Of a DNA stretch of 64,000 nt, positions 8,891 through 17,819 are shown one piece after another (within the stretch, counting starts at the first letter, position 1; every line of letters begins with the position of its first letter). The notes under the pieces are model-generated. The model saw nothing but the letters and a program-made list of their open reading frames with translations. It was not told the DNA's origin and did not search any database. The stretch comes from an uncultured Roseibium sp. (lineage in GTDB: Bacteria > Pseudomonadota > Alphaproteobacteria > Rhizobiales > Stappiaceae): positions 6,032,501-6,096,500 of the forward strand of contig NZ_OY769915.1 in assembly GCF_963669205.1 (NCBI RefSeq), in the 5' to 3' direction. The translations under genes and the position numbers were made by a program.

Positions 8891-9160
8891 CTAGGGTCAG
8901 GACTCATTAATTTGGTTGAATTGGCGCTGCAAACGGCAATGAGCTGCAAGGAAAAGCGCGACAAGCGGGCTTCCTGCCCGGTTGAGCGGTTTGACGAAGC
9001 AGATCGAAGCCGGTTTTGCGTCCCTGAGGGATAGGGTGGATTTGTCCGGCAACATCGTTGCAAATCTTTGGAAACCGGGCGGTTTCCTGCAGCTTTGCGC
9101 GTCGTATCCGGACAAATTCATCCCTACCAATTCATCCAAATTAATGGGTCCTGACCCTGG
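8891..9160. repeat. Miniature inverted-repeat element, family A copy 1
   Basis: A 270-bp element bounded by CTAG (8891-8894) and CTGG (9157-9160). The ends are imperfect inverted repeats of about 21 bp beginning GGTCAGGACYCATTAATTT. A second copy lies at 58760-59028 in opposite orientation, alignable over its whole length. The palindromic CTAG at the ends suggests a TA or CTAG target duplication, as made by several IS5- and IS630-type transposases; the right end has one substitution. No transposase is present. Short open frames on both strands inside are not convincing genes. The flank 8660-8890 is AT-richer and shows nothing else. Confidence 0.85.
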
Positions 9161-9206
9161 TCAGACTTTCTTTAAGGCAAGTCGCTAACATTTGAGTATC
9201 TCAGGC

Positions 9207-9575
9207 ATGTCCAACGCGCTTTTTGATAAATACGGCGGCTTCAAATCTATCAGCCGTATCGTAATGGACTTTTACGACAAGGTGCTCGACTCCGACCGGA
9301 TCGGTGATTTTTTCGACGGTATCGACATGCCGAAACTGATCGATCATCAGACCAAGTTCATTTCGGCGCTTCTCGGCGGACCCGTCTCCTATTCGGACGA
9401 ACGCCTGCGGCGCGCGCACGCGTCGCTTGATCTGACCCATGAGGATTTTGACGAGATCCGCATGCTCCTGAGCGAGACCCTGTCCGAGCATGGTTTTTCG
9501 CCTCAGGACATCGAGACGGTCATGATCGAAATCGAGGCACGCAGAACGAGCATACTTTCAACGGGCCTGTCATGA
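9207..9575 (+). CDS. Group 1 truncated hemoglobin
   Basis: 122 aa from the ATG at 9207; an in-frame TTG at 9192 is also possible and neither has a strong ribosome site. The 2-on-2 globin pattern is clear: DKYGG near the start, the Tyr at position B10 (Tyr23 in DFYDKV), a distal His47-Gln48, the FISALLGGP stretch and the proximal His71 in LRRAHASL. Such proteins bind O2, NO or CO and often act in NO detoxification. The stop overlaps the next gene's ATG (ATGA), tying it to a nucleotide cyclase and suggesting gas-dependent signalling. Confidence 0.88.
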   Translation: MSNALFDKYGGFKSISRIVMDFYDKVLDSDRIGDFFDGIDMPKLIDHQTKFISALLGGPVSYSDERLRRAHASLDLTHEDFDEIRMLLSETLSEHGFSPQDIETVMIEIEARRTSILSTGLS

Positions 9576-10630
9576 GCATCACGGCCATCAACCAGCAGCT
9601 CCTGCGCGCGATCGGTGTCGGCATCGCGGTCGTGCGGGGCGACGATCTCCAGTTCCTGTTCAGCAATGCCCCGTTTGCCGAATGGTTCGGCAAGCCGGAG
9701 GCCGGCGCTTGCCTGCAGGAGGTGCTTCCCGATATCGATGTCGATGAAGTCCGCACCGCGATGGAGCAGACCGGGCGCTACAACGGCGAGATCTCGGTCA
9801 AGCTGAAACGGCGCACGATTGTGATCGCCCTGGCCATTTCAAGCGCCGACGCGGAAGCCAGCGATCTGCTCGTGGTGGAGTGCCAGAACATCACCCGCAT
9901 CCGCGAGCTGGAATCGATGATCGACAGCTATTCCTCGATGGTCGAACGCAACACGCGGGAACTGGAACGCGAAAAGGAGCGCGTCGAGCGCCTCCTTCTG
10001 AATCTCATGCCGCGCACGGTCTACGAGGAGTTCAAGACTTTCGGCGTGGTCACGCCCCAGCTCTACGACAGCGTTTCGGTCGTCATGCTGGACTTTGTCA
10101 ATTTCACGAAGTTCTCGGCAAACCATGACCCGACGGTGACCCTGGGCGAACTCAACGACATCTTCACCGCATTCGACCGCATCGCGGAACAGTTCGGGTG
10201 TGAACGGATCAAGACGATCGGCGATGCCTACCTGGCCGTCGCCGGCATGCCGGAACCGTCACCGGATCACATGCGGGCCGTCGCCAATTGCGCCGTCCGC
10301 TTCATCCGGTATCTGGAACGCCGCAACCAGAGCCACCAGTACAAATGGGAGGCGCGCATCGGTCTTGGAACAGGGTCGGCGGTCGGGTCCGTCGTGGGCA
10401 TCCAGAAATACGTTTACGACGTCTTCGGGTCGGCGGTGAACCTTGCGGCGCGGCTGCAGGCCTTTGCCAATCCCATGTGCGTGGTGGCACCCGATTCGAT
10501 GAAGGAATACCTGGTCGAGGAGTTCCATCTCGATGATCTCGGCAAACAGGAAGTGCGCAGTTTCGGGGAAATGCGCCTGATGCGGGTCAGCCCCGGTATC
10601 GAGCTGACGCGCCAGACCGGACGGTTCTGA
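9572..10630 (+). CDS. PAS domain class III adenylate cyclase
   Basis: 352 aa, no membrane segment. Residues ~8-110 form a PAS-like sensor (SNAPFAEWFGKPE), ~115-145 a charged coiled coil (ERNTRELEREKERVERLL) and ~165-345 a class III cyclase domain. Metal-binding Asp174 (VMLDFVNFT) and Asp218 (KTIGDAY) are present. Lys214 and Asp283 (VYDVFG) match adenine specificity, and Asn290/Arg294 (NLAARL) are the transition-state pair, so cAMP is the likely product. It is translationally coupled to the truncated hemoglobin gene, a probable gas sensor or guard for it. Confidence 0.9.
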   Translation: MSITAINQQLLRAIGVGIAVVRGDDLQFLFSNAPFAEWFGKPEAGACLQEVLPDIDVDEVRTAMEQTGRYNGEISVKLKRRTIVIALAISSADAEASDLLVVECQNITRIRELESMIDSYSSMVERNTRELEREKERVERLLLNLMPRTVYEEFKTFGVVTPQLYDSVSVVMLDFVNFTKFSANHDPTVTLGELNDIFTAFDRIAEQFGCERIKTIGDAYLAVAGMPEPSPDHMRAVANCAVRFIRYLERRNQSHQYKWEARIGLGTGSAVGSVVGIQKYVYDVFGSAVNLAARLQAFANPMCVVAPDSMKEYLVEEFHLDDLGKQEVRSFGEMRLMRVSPGIELTRQTGRF

Positions 10631-10690
10631 CAGGGGTCGGGCCATGGCCCCGCGCCACGCGTCGAGCGGCATCTTGCGACGCCGGCGCCG

Positions 10691-13582
10691 TCAGTTGTCG
10701 TCTTCTTCCTTCTTCCGCCCCAGAACGCTGCCGAGCAGCCCCGGCGGCAATCCGAATCCTTCCTCGACCGCCTGCAGCACTTCCTGGTCATCGACCTCGC
10801 CGTCGATCACTTTCTGCACATCGATCTGCGTCCGGCCGCCTGTTGCTCTGCGGATGGTTTCGTTGGCCGTTTCCACGAGTTCCTGGGGCGCATCCTTGTT
10901 GCCCTGAAGGATCGACATAAGCTCACCCCCGGTGTCCTGCAATTGCTTGTAGGCTGCCTTGGGATCCTTCAGGATCCCGGCAATGTCGGGATAGATCTGC
11001 GGATCGTTCCAGGATCCCTTGATCACGATCGGAACCCCGAGACCGGCCATCTTCTTGTCCTCGCCCTTGCGGCGTGGCATCGGCGGCTGTCCTTCGAGCG
11101 TCGGCACGATGTTCGGTTCAACACGCCAGTCGAGGCTCTGACCGGGAAGATCCGTGGTTCCGCTGCCGGTCATCCGCATCAGCGGCCCGACCATTGCAAG
11201 ATCTTCCGTCCGGGCAATACCGTTCTGAATATTGAAAGATGCGCTCAGGGAGCTGAAATCCGTCTTTTCGGACGGATTCTCCTGCCAGCCAAGCAAGGTT
11301 TCGACAGACAGGCCACGCACCATTTTCGGAATGTTGATGCCCCGGATCGCGCCGTCCATGAATTCGTAGCTGGCGGTACCACCCAGCCCCTGAACCAGGG
11401 CGAGTTGCGACCCGCCGCTGGAGGTCACGTCGAGATTGATGGCCGTCTTGCCCTCGATCCATTCGAAATCCGCGGCATCGCGCAACAGCGGATAGGCACT
11501 CAGGCCCGACAGGGTAAAACGCGCGGCCAGCTTTGGCGTCTGCGATGTGCCGTCCAGCGTCACCATGCCGTTTCCGGACCCGTCATAGAGTGCCAGTTTC
11601 TCCAGATTGGCGGTCAGCACGCCATTTTCAATGTTTGCGGACAGCGTGCTTTCATCGATCTTGATCTTGTTCCAGCGGATCTGGCCGGCAGTGACCTTGA
11701 AGTCGACGTCTGCGGCCTGAAGCCCCGAGAAGTCGATCGGATCACTGCTCCAACCAGGCGAGGCGGATTGCCGGTCCCCGCCGTTGTTGCTGCCACCGCC
11801 GCCGGTCGAACCCGCGCCCGCACCTCCCCCGCCGGACGCTGCCGGGGCATCGCCAAGGTAGGGATCGAGAACCAGTTCCCGCAGCGCAAGACGTGCCGTC
11901 ACCTTGGGTTTTCCGCCGAGGGCGATGCGTCCGTTTGCTTCGCCGCTTGTTTCGTCCAGCGTGAACCGGGTTTCTTCAAAGGAAACAGCATCGGGCTGAA
12001 TGCCGAAGATGCCGGAAGCCTTGAATGTCCTGAGACCGCCACCGGAGCCCAGGGGCTGACCTAGCCACGCCATGAGTCCCCTGAGATCGGCGGTATCTAC
12101 GTTGACCGCACCATCGATATTGCCCGGCAGGACAACCTGGCCCGCAAAGCCCGCGCTCACCCTGTTTCCCTTCAGGGAGACGGAGACCGGTGCGGCATTC
12201 CCGGCCAGAAGGCTCGCCGTGTCCGCTTCTCCGGCAACGCTGAAAGCCTCTCCGCGCCAGGCAAGCGCACCGCTGAGCGAGATCGGATTTTCGAGACCCT
12301 GCAGGTCGAGATCAAGCGCCAGATTGGTCAGCCGGTCGGCCTCCGGATCGCCGACAGTCGAGGCAAGGCCCAACCCGCCCACCTCACCGTCCGAGATGGA
12401 CACGGAGCCATTCATGTCGAGCCCGGCGACCAGTTCGGCACCGGTCAGCCCGACCGTTTCGAAGGCCAGATCGGCGCTCAGGCTCCCGCTTGCGGGCAGA
12501 TCCCGTCCGGCGAGCATCAAGAGGTCCTTGATCGACCCGTCCTTGAGAACGAGCCGGCCCGACACTTCGGGAACGAGACCGGACAGGTCCGCGTCCGCGG
12601 CGCCGCCGAGCGACAACTGGCCAAGAACCAGATGAAGGTCGGCAAGGGAAATGGCGGCCTCCGTACCCGACAGCTTTGCATCGAAAGAATAAGCGCCCGG
12701 GTCGGCATCGAGCGTCTGTCCCACCAGTCCTGCCACAGCCTTGAGCGACGGGCCGGCCGCGGTGATCTCAAGCTGCGTGCGGACCGGTTCAAGTCCCGCC
12801 TCTCCCGAAACGGTGAAGGTGTTCTCACCCGTCGACACCGTCAGGTCCAGAGGCACCTGCTCGCCCGCCGCCATGCCGAGCGGGTTCGCCAACCCGCCTG
12901 CAACGCTGATCGGGATGTCCTGAAGGACGAAACTCGACGTCAGATCGACCTTGCCGGACAGATCCGGAGCGGACAGCGAGAGATCGAGATCGCTGACCTT
13001 TATCGGCGTTTCCTGCGAGGCGTCCTTGTAGGTCAGCGTGCCGCCGCTGATTTCAAGACTGTCGACGCCAATGCTTTTCAGATAGCTTCCCGATGGTGCC
13101 TTTGTGCCGGATCCAGTCGTCTGTGTATCGGTTCCGGCATTCCCCTGTTCCGGCGCTGCGGCGGTCTCCGCTCCTCCGGCGGAAATGCCGAGATCGCGGC
13201 GCGGCTCCCAGCTTGTCGATCCGTTCGGGCTGACTTCCAGGTAAATGTCCGGGTTGTCCAGGCTGATGCCGGTGACCTGTATGTTGCCCGATAGCAAACC
13301 GCCCCAGGCAAGCCCGAATTCCATCCTGTCGGCCCTGGCAAATTCGATACCGTCCGCACCCGCTTCACCGGACAGACCAATGTCGCGCGCATCGAGCGTG
13401 AACCCCGGAAAAAGGGACAGAGACACGGGGCCGTCCAGCCGGACGCGCCAGCCCAGGCGCTTGTCCACCTGTTCGACCACCTGACGTTTGATCTCGTCCT
13501 TGGGCAGGAATAGAGGGACGATCAGAACGATCGCCACCAGCATGATCACCAGACCGCCAAGCCCGATCAAAAGACGTCGCAT
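10691..13582 (-). CDS. AsmA family protein
   Basis: 963 aa. One N-terminal membrane segment (LLIGLGGLVIMLVAIVLIVP) is followed by the AsmA domain (GWRVRLDGPVSLSLFPGFTL) and a long periplasmic beta-rich region with repeated short strands. A Gly/Ser-rich linker lies near residues 590-612, before the C-terminal AsmA_2 domain. Related proteins bridge the envelope and are implicated in lipid transport to the outer membrane. The size is normal for alphaproteobacteria. It seems to be a single-gene unit, convergent with the cyclase gene. Confidence 0.9.
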   Translation of the reverse strand: MRRLLIGLGGLVIMLVAIVLIVPLFLPKDEIKRQVVEQVDKRLGWRVRLDGPVSLSLFPGFTLDARDIGLSGEAGADGIEFARADRMEFGLAWGGLLSGNIQVTGISLDNPDIYLEVSPNGSTSWEPRRDLGISAGGAETAAAPEQGNAGTDTQTTGSGTKAPSGSYLKSIGVDSLEISGGTLTYKDASQETPIKVSDLDLSLSAPDLSGKVDLTSSFVLQDIPISVAGGLANPLGMAAGEQVPLDLTVSTGENTFTVSGEAGLEPVRTQLEITAAGPSLKAVAGLVGQTLDADPGAYSFDAKLSGTEAAISLADLHLVLGQLSLGGAADADLSGLVPEVSGRLVLKDGSIKDLLMLAGRDLPASGSLSADLAFETVGLTGAELVAGLDMNGSVSISDGEVGGLGLASTVGDPEADRLTNLALDLDLQGLENPISLSGALAWRGEAFSVAGEADTASLLAGNAAPVSVSLKGNRVSAGFAGQVVLPGNIDGAVNVDTADLRGLMAWLGQPLGSGGGLRTFKASGIFGIQPDAVSFEETRFTLDETSGEANGRIALGGKPKVTARLALRELVLDPYLGDAPAASGGGGAGAGSTGGGGSNNGGDRQSASPGWSSDPIDFSGLQAADVDFKVTAGQIRWNKIKIDESTLSANIENGVLTANLEKLALYDGSGNGMVTLDGTSQTPKLAARFTLSGLSAYPLLRDAADFEWIEGKTAINLDVTSSGGSQLALVQGLGGTASYEFMDGAIRGINIPKMVRGLSVETLLGWQENPSEKTDFSSLSASFNIQNGIARTEDLAMVGPLMRMTGSGTTDLPGQSLDWRVEPNIVPTLEGQPPMPRRKGEDKKMAGLGVPIVIKGSWNDPQIYPDIAGILKDPKAAYKQLQDTGGELMSILQGNKDAPQELVETANETIRRATGGRTQIDVQKVIDGEVDDQEVLQAVEEGFGLPPGLLGSVLGRKKEEDDN

Positions 13583-13730
13583 GTTTCAGCGTCTCCTTTC
13601 GCGAATCGGCTCCAATGTAGACCAAACAGCCGTTCATCCACACCCACACTGCACCCTGAATTTGACAAAAGCAGGAAACGGAACGAATTAGCAACCAAAG
13701 TCGGCGGGTCATCGACGGATTTCAGTCTGC

Positions 13731-14885
13731 TCAGGCAATGGCGACCAGGTGGTTGTCCCAGGAAAAACCGGGGGGACGCGAAAGAACTTCCGACGGTTCG
13801 TCCGGTTCGCCGACAAGGGACACGCCGCCGTTCCCGTCCGAGATCAGAAAGCCGCCCTGATCGGCAGGCGCAACACCACATCCGTCCGGGATGGACTGCG
13901 CACCAAGGAAATCGCCTGTTCCGGCACTCCAGAAAAGGGTCCGGCCACCACGCGGTGCCGACGTGGCGATGACATCACCGCGTCCGTTCGCGGTGACGGA
14001 GCCGACGTAGTTGCCAAGTTTTCCGGTGAAAGGACGTGGAACGTCGACCGTTTGCGGCTCGTCGTCCTGATGAATGACCGCGACGAGCGGCGGCGTGTCC
14101 GAAGCCGGGCCTTCATACTGTCCGCCGACCCAGGCACGCCCCTCCTTGTCCAACGCCATGTGCCGGAGGGACAATTGATGCAGGGTGGTGTCCAGGCGAT
14201 GCTGCACCAGCAGGCTGCCCGTGGCAGCGTCAATGAAGGCGACGGACGGCTGCATCGTCTCCAGGTTCAGCTTTTCGCGGCCCTTGTCGGGATGTGTTTC
14301 GATACCCCCGTTGGCAACGACCAGCGTCGTTCCGTCGGCAGAAAGCGCGATGTCGTGCGGTCCGATCCCGTAACTCGGGATTTCGCCGATCCTGCGCGGC
14401 GACCGGCCGCTGACGTCATAAACGCCAATGACACCGCGGTTCGCCGCGAAGTCGTTTTCAACCGCATAGAGCAACCGCCCATCGGCCGAAAAACACCCGT
14501 GTCCGTAGAAATGTCTTTCCGGCTCGGCAGCAAAAACCAGGGGCTCTGCATCTTCAAAAGGCCGAACCAGAAGCGCGAAGGTTCCGGGACGCCTCGCGAA
14601 GGCTACAAACCGGCGGCGATCGGGCGAGACGGCAATGCCGTGGCCCCGGCCGGGAAGCGTTATGCGGCCCAGAACCGCGCCGTAGTCATCCATCAGGCCG
14701 ATACCGTAGCTACCGTCGGCCAGCCTGTAGGCGCTGGCGAACAGCGCCGCATCATCATCCGCGCGTCGCTCAAGCAGACTTTCCGCAAGTGGCGAGCCCG
14801 AAAAAGCAGGCGCTGCGGCCAGCCCGCCAAGGGCTGTCAGAAACCCCCGGCGCGAAAATGCGGCCAGCCTAGGTGATGGACCCAT
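13731..14885 (-). CDS. DUF1513 beta-propeller protein with Tat signal
   Basis: 384 aa from an ATG at 14885 that lies inside the terminal repeat of an inserted element. The N-terminus has a twin-arginine signal (SRRGFLTALGG) and the rest repeats beta-propeller blades (DISLSADGTTLVVANGG-like). It is the last gene of the imelysin / di-heme oxidoreductase / imelysin operon, whose members are linked to periplasmic iron handling. Without the insert, the gene would start at an ATG inside the end of the upstream imelysin gene and read MPLTETRLAAFSRR; now it reads MGPSPRLAAFSRR. The frame also stays open through the whole element up to 15134, so a longer product is possible. Confidence 0.85.
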   Translation of the reverse strand: MGPSPRLAAFSRRGFLTALGGLAAAPAFSGSPLAESLLERRADDDAALFASAYRLADGSYGIGLMDDYGAVLGRITLPGRGHGIAVSPDRRRFVAFARRPGTFALLVRPFEDAEPLVFAAEPERHFYGHGCFSADGRLLYAVENDFAANRGVIGVYDVSGRSPRRIGEIPSYGIGPHDIALSADGTTLVVANGGIETHPDKGREKLNLETMQPSVAFIDAATGSLLVQHRLDTTLHQLSLRHMALDKEGRAWVGGQYEGPASDTPPLVAVIHQDDEPQTVDVPRPFTGKLGNYVGSVTANGRGDVIATSAPRGGRTLFWSAGTGDFLGAQSIPDGCGVAPADQGGFLISDGNGGVSLVGEPDEPSEVLSRPPGFSWDNHLVAIA

Positions 14886-15138
14886 ATATGAGGCGGAAGT
14901 GGTTTGAAGCGGCTTGCTTCTCGTCAAGGCGCGGAAGTGCAGGAAATGTGGTTCATTTTCAAGCCTTTTGCGACGCGGAGGAGGCGCAAGCCGGTCAAAT
15001 CCGAAGGACATGGAAAGGGCTTCCCCCCGTGGCGTCAGCGTGCTTGACCGGGCAGGAAGCCCGCTCCGTACACGCTTCCTGACGGGATTTCGCCATTTCG
15101 CATGCCATTTCAGTCTCATTTTTGGGTCCATCACCTAG
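14869..15138. repeat. Miniature inverted-repeat element, family B
   Basis: A 270-bp element flanked by CTAG at both ends (14869-14872 and 15135-15138). Its terminal inverted repeats of about 20 bp start GGTGATGGACCCATATATGA; the other end differs at a few positions. It lies exactly at the junction of the second imelysin gene and the DUF1513 gene. The TAG stop of the imelysin gene is in one flanking CTAG, and the other repeat supplies the DUF1513 start codon. Family B differs from family A at the ends but shares with it an internal hairpin (15046-15065). No transposase is present. Confidence 0.85.
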
Positions 15139-16205
15139 TCTCCGTCAAGGGCATTGAACCCTCCGGCAAGACCGAGTGCACCGGCAACGCCGTCAATCAT
15201 CAACTCCTGGATGGAAGAGAGCGTGATCGAAAGCGCGGCGACACGATTGTAGTTTCCGTCCTCCGCAAACGTCTTGCGAAGAGGCGTGTCAAGCGCGGCA
15301 AGATAATTCCCGGCATTCGTGAATTCGAAACCCAGCGTATCAAGGGTCCACTGATCCGCCGGCGACATCAGCGGTTTGAGATCCATGCTGAACAGCGCAT
15401 CGTGAATGCCGTTCAGCTCTCCCGTCAGATAGACAACACTGTTGCCCGACCGGGAAAACGGAAATCGTCTCGGTTTCGCTTTGTCTTCCGATTTTCCGAG
15501 CGCCGGGATGATATCCTGGTCCTTGGCGATCGTGATGCCCGTCGCCAGCGCGTTGTAGACGGCTTCAAGGGCCTCCTTGCTCGATCGGTACCGTGGGTTC
15601 TCCGGTCCGGCCGACAGCAATTGCAGACTGTAACCGTCCGGATCTGCCCAGTCGGCCGCGGCCGCCTCCGCGATCTCCGCGACATTCGCGGCAATGGCGA
15701 GCGCGTAACCGCAGGTGTAGGTCCTGTTCTCTCCGGAAAGCCCGAGCGTGACATTCGTATCCGAGTCAAAGGCAATCAGTTCGAGGGCCGTCAGGCTTTG
15801 CACCGCAACGCTCTTCTTGCCGAGGCTTTGCGCCGACAGCACGCTCGGATCTTTTGATGCATAGAGCTTTCTGATCTGCCGTTGTGCCCTGGCGCGCGGG
15901 TCCGGCCGGAAAGACAGGCGGCTGAGCCGGTCGTCGTCAAGCAGCGGCCCAAAACGCAGAAACTGAATGCGCGAGAAGTCCCGAACGGTGTCCGAGAACA
16001 CCTTTTGAAACGCGCTGGCATGCGCTTCGGTGCCCGCCGTGCAAAGCGTGGAAACAGCGCCGGGCAAGCCGGATGCGGTCTCGGCAAAGGCAGCTGTGGC
16101 CGGGCGGATATAGCCGGTGATCAGGCTTTCAAGCGGCTGGTTGAAGTCTGCCGCGTTGACGGCCGGCGCTCCGGTCAGAAGCGCGGCCAGGACCAGGTAT
16201 TTCAT
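15135..16205 (-). CDS. Imelysin-family (M75) periplasmic protein
   Basis: 356 aa with a signal peptide (LVLAALLTGAPAVNAAD). It contains the imelysin fold (PF09375): GYIRPATAAFAETASGL near the start and repeated helical segments. The family is found in iron-regulated operons and is thought to bind or process iron or heme-related ligands; no protease activity is established for most members. Its start follows the di-heme gene's stop directly (TAG then ATG). Its own stop is created by the CTAG site where the family B element sits. Confidence 0.85.
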   Translation of the reverse strand: MKYLVLAALLTGAPAVNAADFNQPLESLITGYIRPATAAFAETASGLPGAVSTLCTAGTEAHASAFQKVFSDTVRDFSRIQFLRFGPLLDDDRLSRLSFRPDPRARAQRQIRKLYASKDPSVLSAQSLGKKSVAVQSLTALELIAFDSDTNVTLGLSGENRTYTCGYALAIAANVAEIAEAAAADWADPDGYSLQLLSAGPENPRYRSSKEALEAVYNALATGITIAKDQDIIPALGKSEDKAKPRRFPFSRSGNSVVYLTGELNGIHDALFSMDLKPLMSPADQWTLDTLGFEFTNAGNYLAALDTPLRKTFAEDGNYNRVAALSITLSSIQELMIDGVAGALGLAGGFNALDGD

Positions 16206-17744
16206 CTAAAGGGCCTCCAGAAAGCGAATAAGTGCCCGTCGACGGTCAGGTGCCATCGCGGCGACCTTGTCCCGGGCGGCCTGCGCTTCTCCGCCATGCC
16301 AGAGCACCGCTTCGAGTAGGTTCCGGGCGCGCCCGTCATGCAGGAACCGCGTGTGGCCGTTGACGGTTTCCGTCAGGCCAATGCCCCAGAGCGGCGGTGT
16401 GCGCCACTCGCGCCCGCTGGCATCTCCGACCGGGCGATGATCGGCAAGACCGTCACCCATGTCGTGGAGCAGGAGATCGGTGTAGGGCCAGATCAGCTGA
16501 AACCGGTGTGCCGGGTTGTCCGCGTTCCGGCTGGTGACGAATTTCGGCTGGTGACAGGCAGCACAGCCGGTTTCGTAAAAAACCCGCTTTCCCGCCAGAA
16601 CATCAGGATCGTCAACGTCACGGCGCATGGGAACCGCCAGGTTCTCGGAATAAAATGTCACCAGATCCATGACCGGATCAGGTGCTTCGGAGGCACCCAG
16701 GTCTTCCTGCGCGCCGTGCGGCATCGTCCGGCAGGCCGTCTGCGCTTCGGTGCAGTCTCCGAAATTGTCCGGCAGGTCGGGTGTGCTGAGGCCGATATCA
16801 CCTGAAAACGCGCCTGCGGTCTGCGCCCGGATCGTTGGATTGGACGCCTTCCAGCCGAACCGGCCGACAGTGAGATCGCCGGTGGCCGGATCGCGAACGC
16901 GGCTCACTTTCCCCGATACTCCGTCGCCATCAACATCGTCCGGGTCCGCCAGCGCCTGAATGTCTCCCGGGTGAATGGCCTGCAACAACCCGAGCCCGAT
17001 CATCGGCGGCGCGACACGCGGCGAGATCAGGGTGTCCGGATGCATCTCGCCAAACCCCAGATCGCGGATCTGATAGAAGGGCTTTTGCAGCACGGCAGTC
17101 TCGCCCCCGCCGAGCGGCACGACAATATCCTCGGTCTCGATATCGAAACGGCCCTCACCGGCAAGACCCTGCACCGCAAAGGCCTGAAACTGGCCGCCAT
17201 AGGTTGGCTCGGGCACACGCAGGATCTCTTTTGCCGTCAGCGCTCTTTTCTGTTCATCCGTTTGCGGTGGAACGGAAAGACGCAGAAACAGCGACACCGC
17301 TTTTTCACCGGGCAGCGGAGGCCGCCCGCGCCCGTCCTTCAGGTGGCATCCCTGGCACGAGCGCGCGTTGTAGAGCGGGCCAAGCCCGTCGGAAGCACGG
17401 GTCGACGAGGGCGAAGATGTCCAGAGTTTCTTGAAAAGTCCGTTGCCGACCTTGAAATCATGCTGCTCTTCGAAGCTCAGATTGGCATTCGAGTGGGAAA
17501 AGGCATCCCTGCTCGGACGGCGCGTCGACGTTCCGGCCCCGCCCTGCATCGCCTCAAAGCGTTCCGGCCTGTCGAACTCCGCGGGTGGAGCCAAGACCGT
17601 GGAGATCTTGGCCTTGTCGTCTGCCGTCAGATCATCCCGGTGGGAAAACGCGCCATCTGCGGCAGCAGGGAGAGCGGCAAGGCAAATGGAAAACAGGGCG
17701 CTGTTCAGCGCCATCAACCGGAGCCCCAGTCTCATAAATCGCAT
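16206..17744 (-). CDS. Di-heme oxidoreductase (DUF1111/DHOR) family protein
   Basis: 512 aa with an N-terminal signal peptide. Two heme c motifs are visible, CQGCH at 130-134 (SCQGCHLKDGRG) and CAACH at 394-398 (GCAACHQPKF), the arrangement of the 'thiol oxidoreductase' group related to MauG-like di-heme peroxidases. It lies between two imelysin genes, a conserved neighbourhood that suggests periplasmic redox chemistry of iron. The 75-bp gap to the first imelysin gene contains no obvious promoter, so the genes are likely one operon. Confidence 0.9.
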   Translation of the reverse strand: MRFMRLGLRLMALNSALFSICLAALPAAADGAFSHRDDLTADDKAKISTVLAPPAEFDRPERFEAMQGGAGTSTRRPSRDAFSHSNANLSFEEQHDFKVGNGLFKKLWTSSPSSTRASDGLGPLYNARSCQGCHLKDGRGRPPLPGEKAVSLFLRLSVPPQTDEQKRALTAKEILRVPEPTYGGQFQAFAVQGLAGEGRFDIETEDIVVPLGGGETAVLQKPFYQIRDLGFGEMHPDTLISPRVAPPMIGLGLLQAIHPGDIQALADPDDVDGDGVSGKVSRVRDPATGDLTVGRFGWKASNPTIRAQTAGAFSGDIGLSTPDLPDNFGDCTEAQTACRTMPHGAQEDLGASEAPDPVMDLVTFYSENLAVPMRRDVDDPDVLAGKRVFYETGCAACHQPKFVTSRNADNPAHRFQLIWPYTDLLLHDMGDGLADHRPVGDASGREWRTPPLWGIGLTETVNGHTRFLHDGRARNLLEAVLWHGGEAQAARDKVAAMAPDRRRALIRFLEAL

Positions 17745-17819
17745 CCTGATTGTGATCTGCGAGCCCCAATTCGCAGACGGAAATGTCAGACGGCCCGACA
17801 GCCGCCTGACGTTGTGTCT

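Noticed and set aside
8897..9139. An 80-codon frame in element copy 1 and its counterpart in copy 2, similar in sequence
   Set aside because: Similarity follows from the repeat itself, the frames are open on both strands, and there is no ribosome site; treated as part of the element, not a gene.
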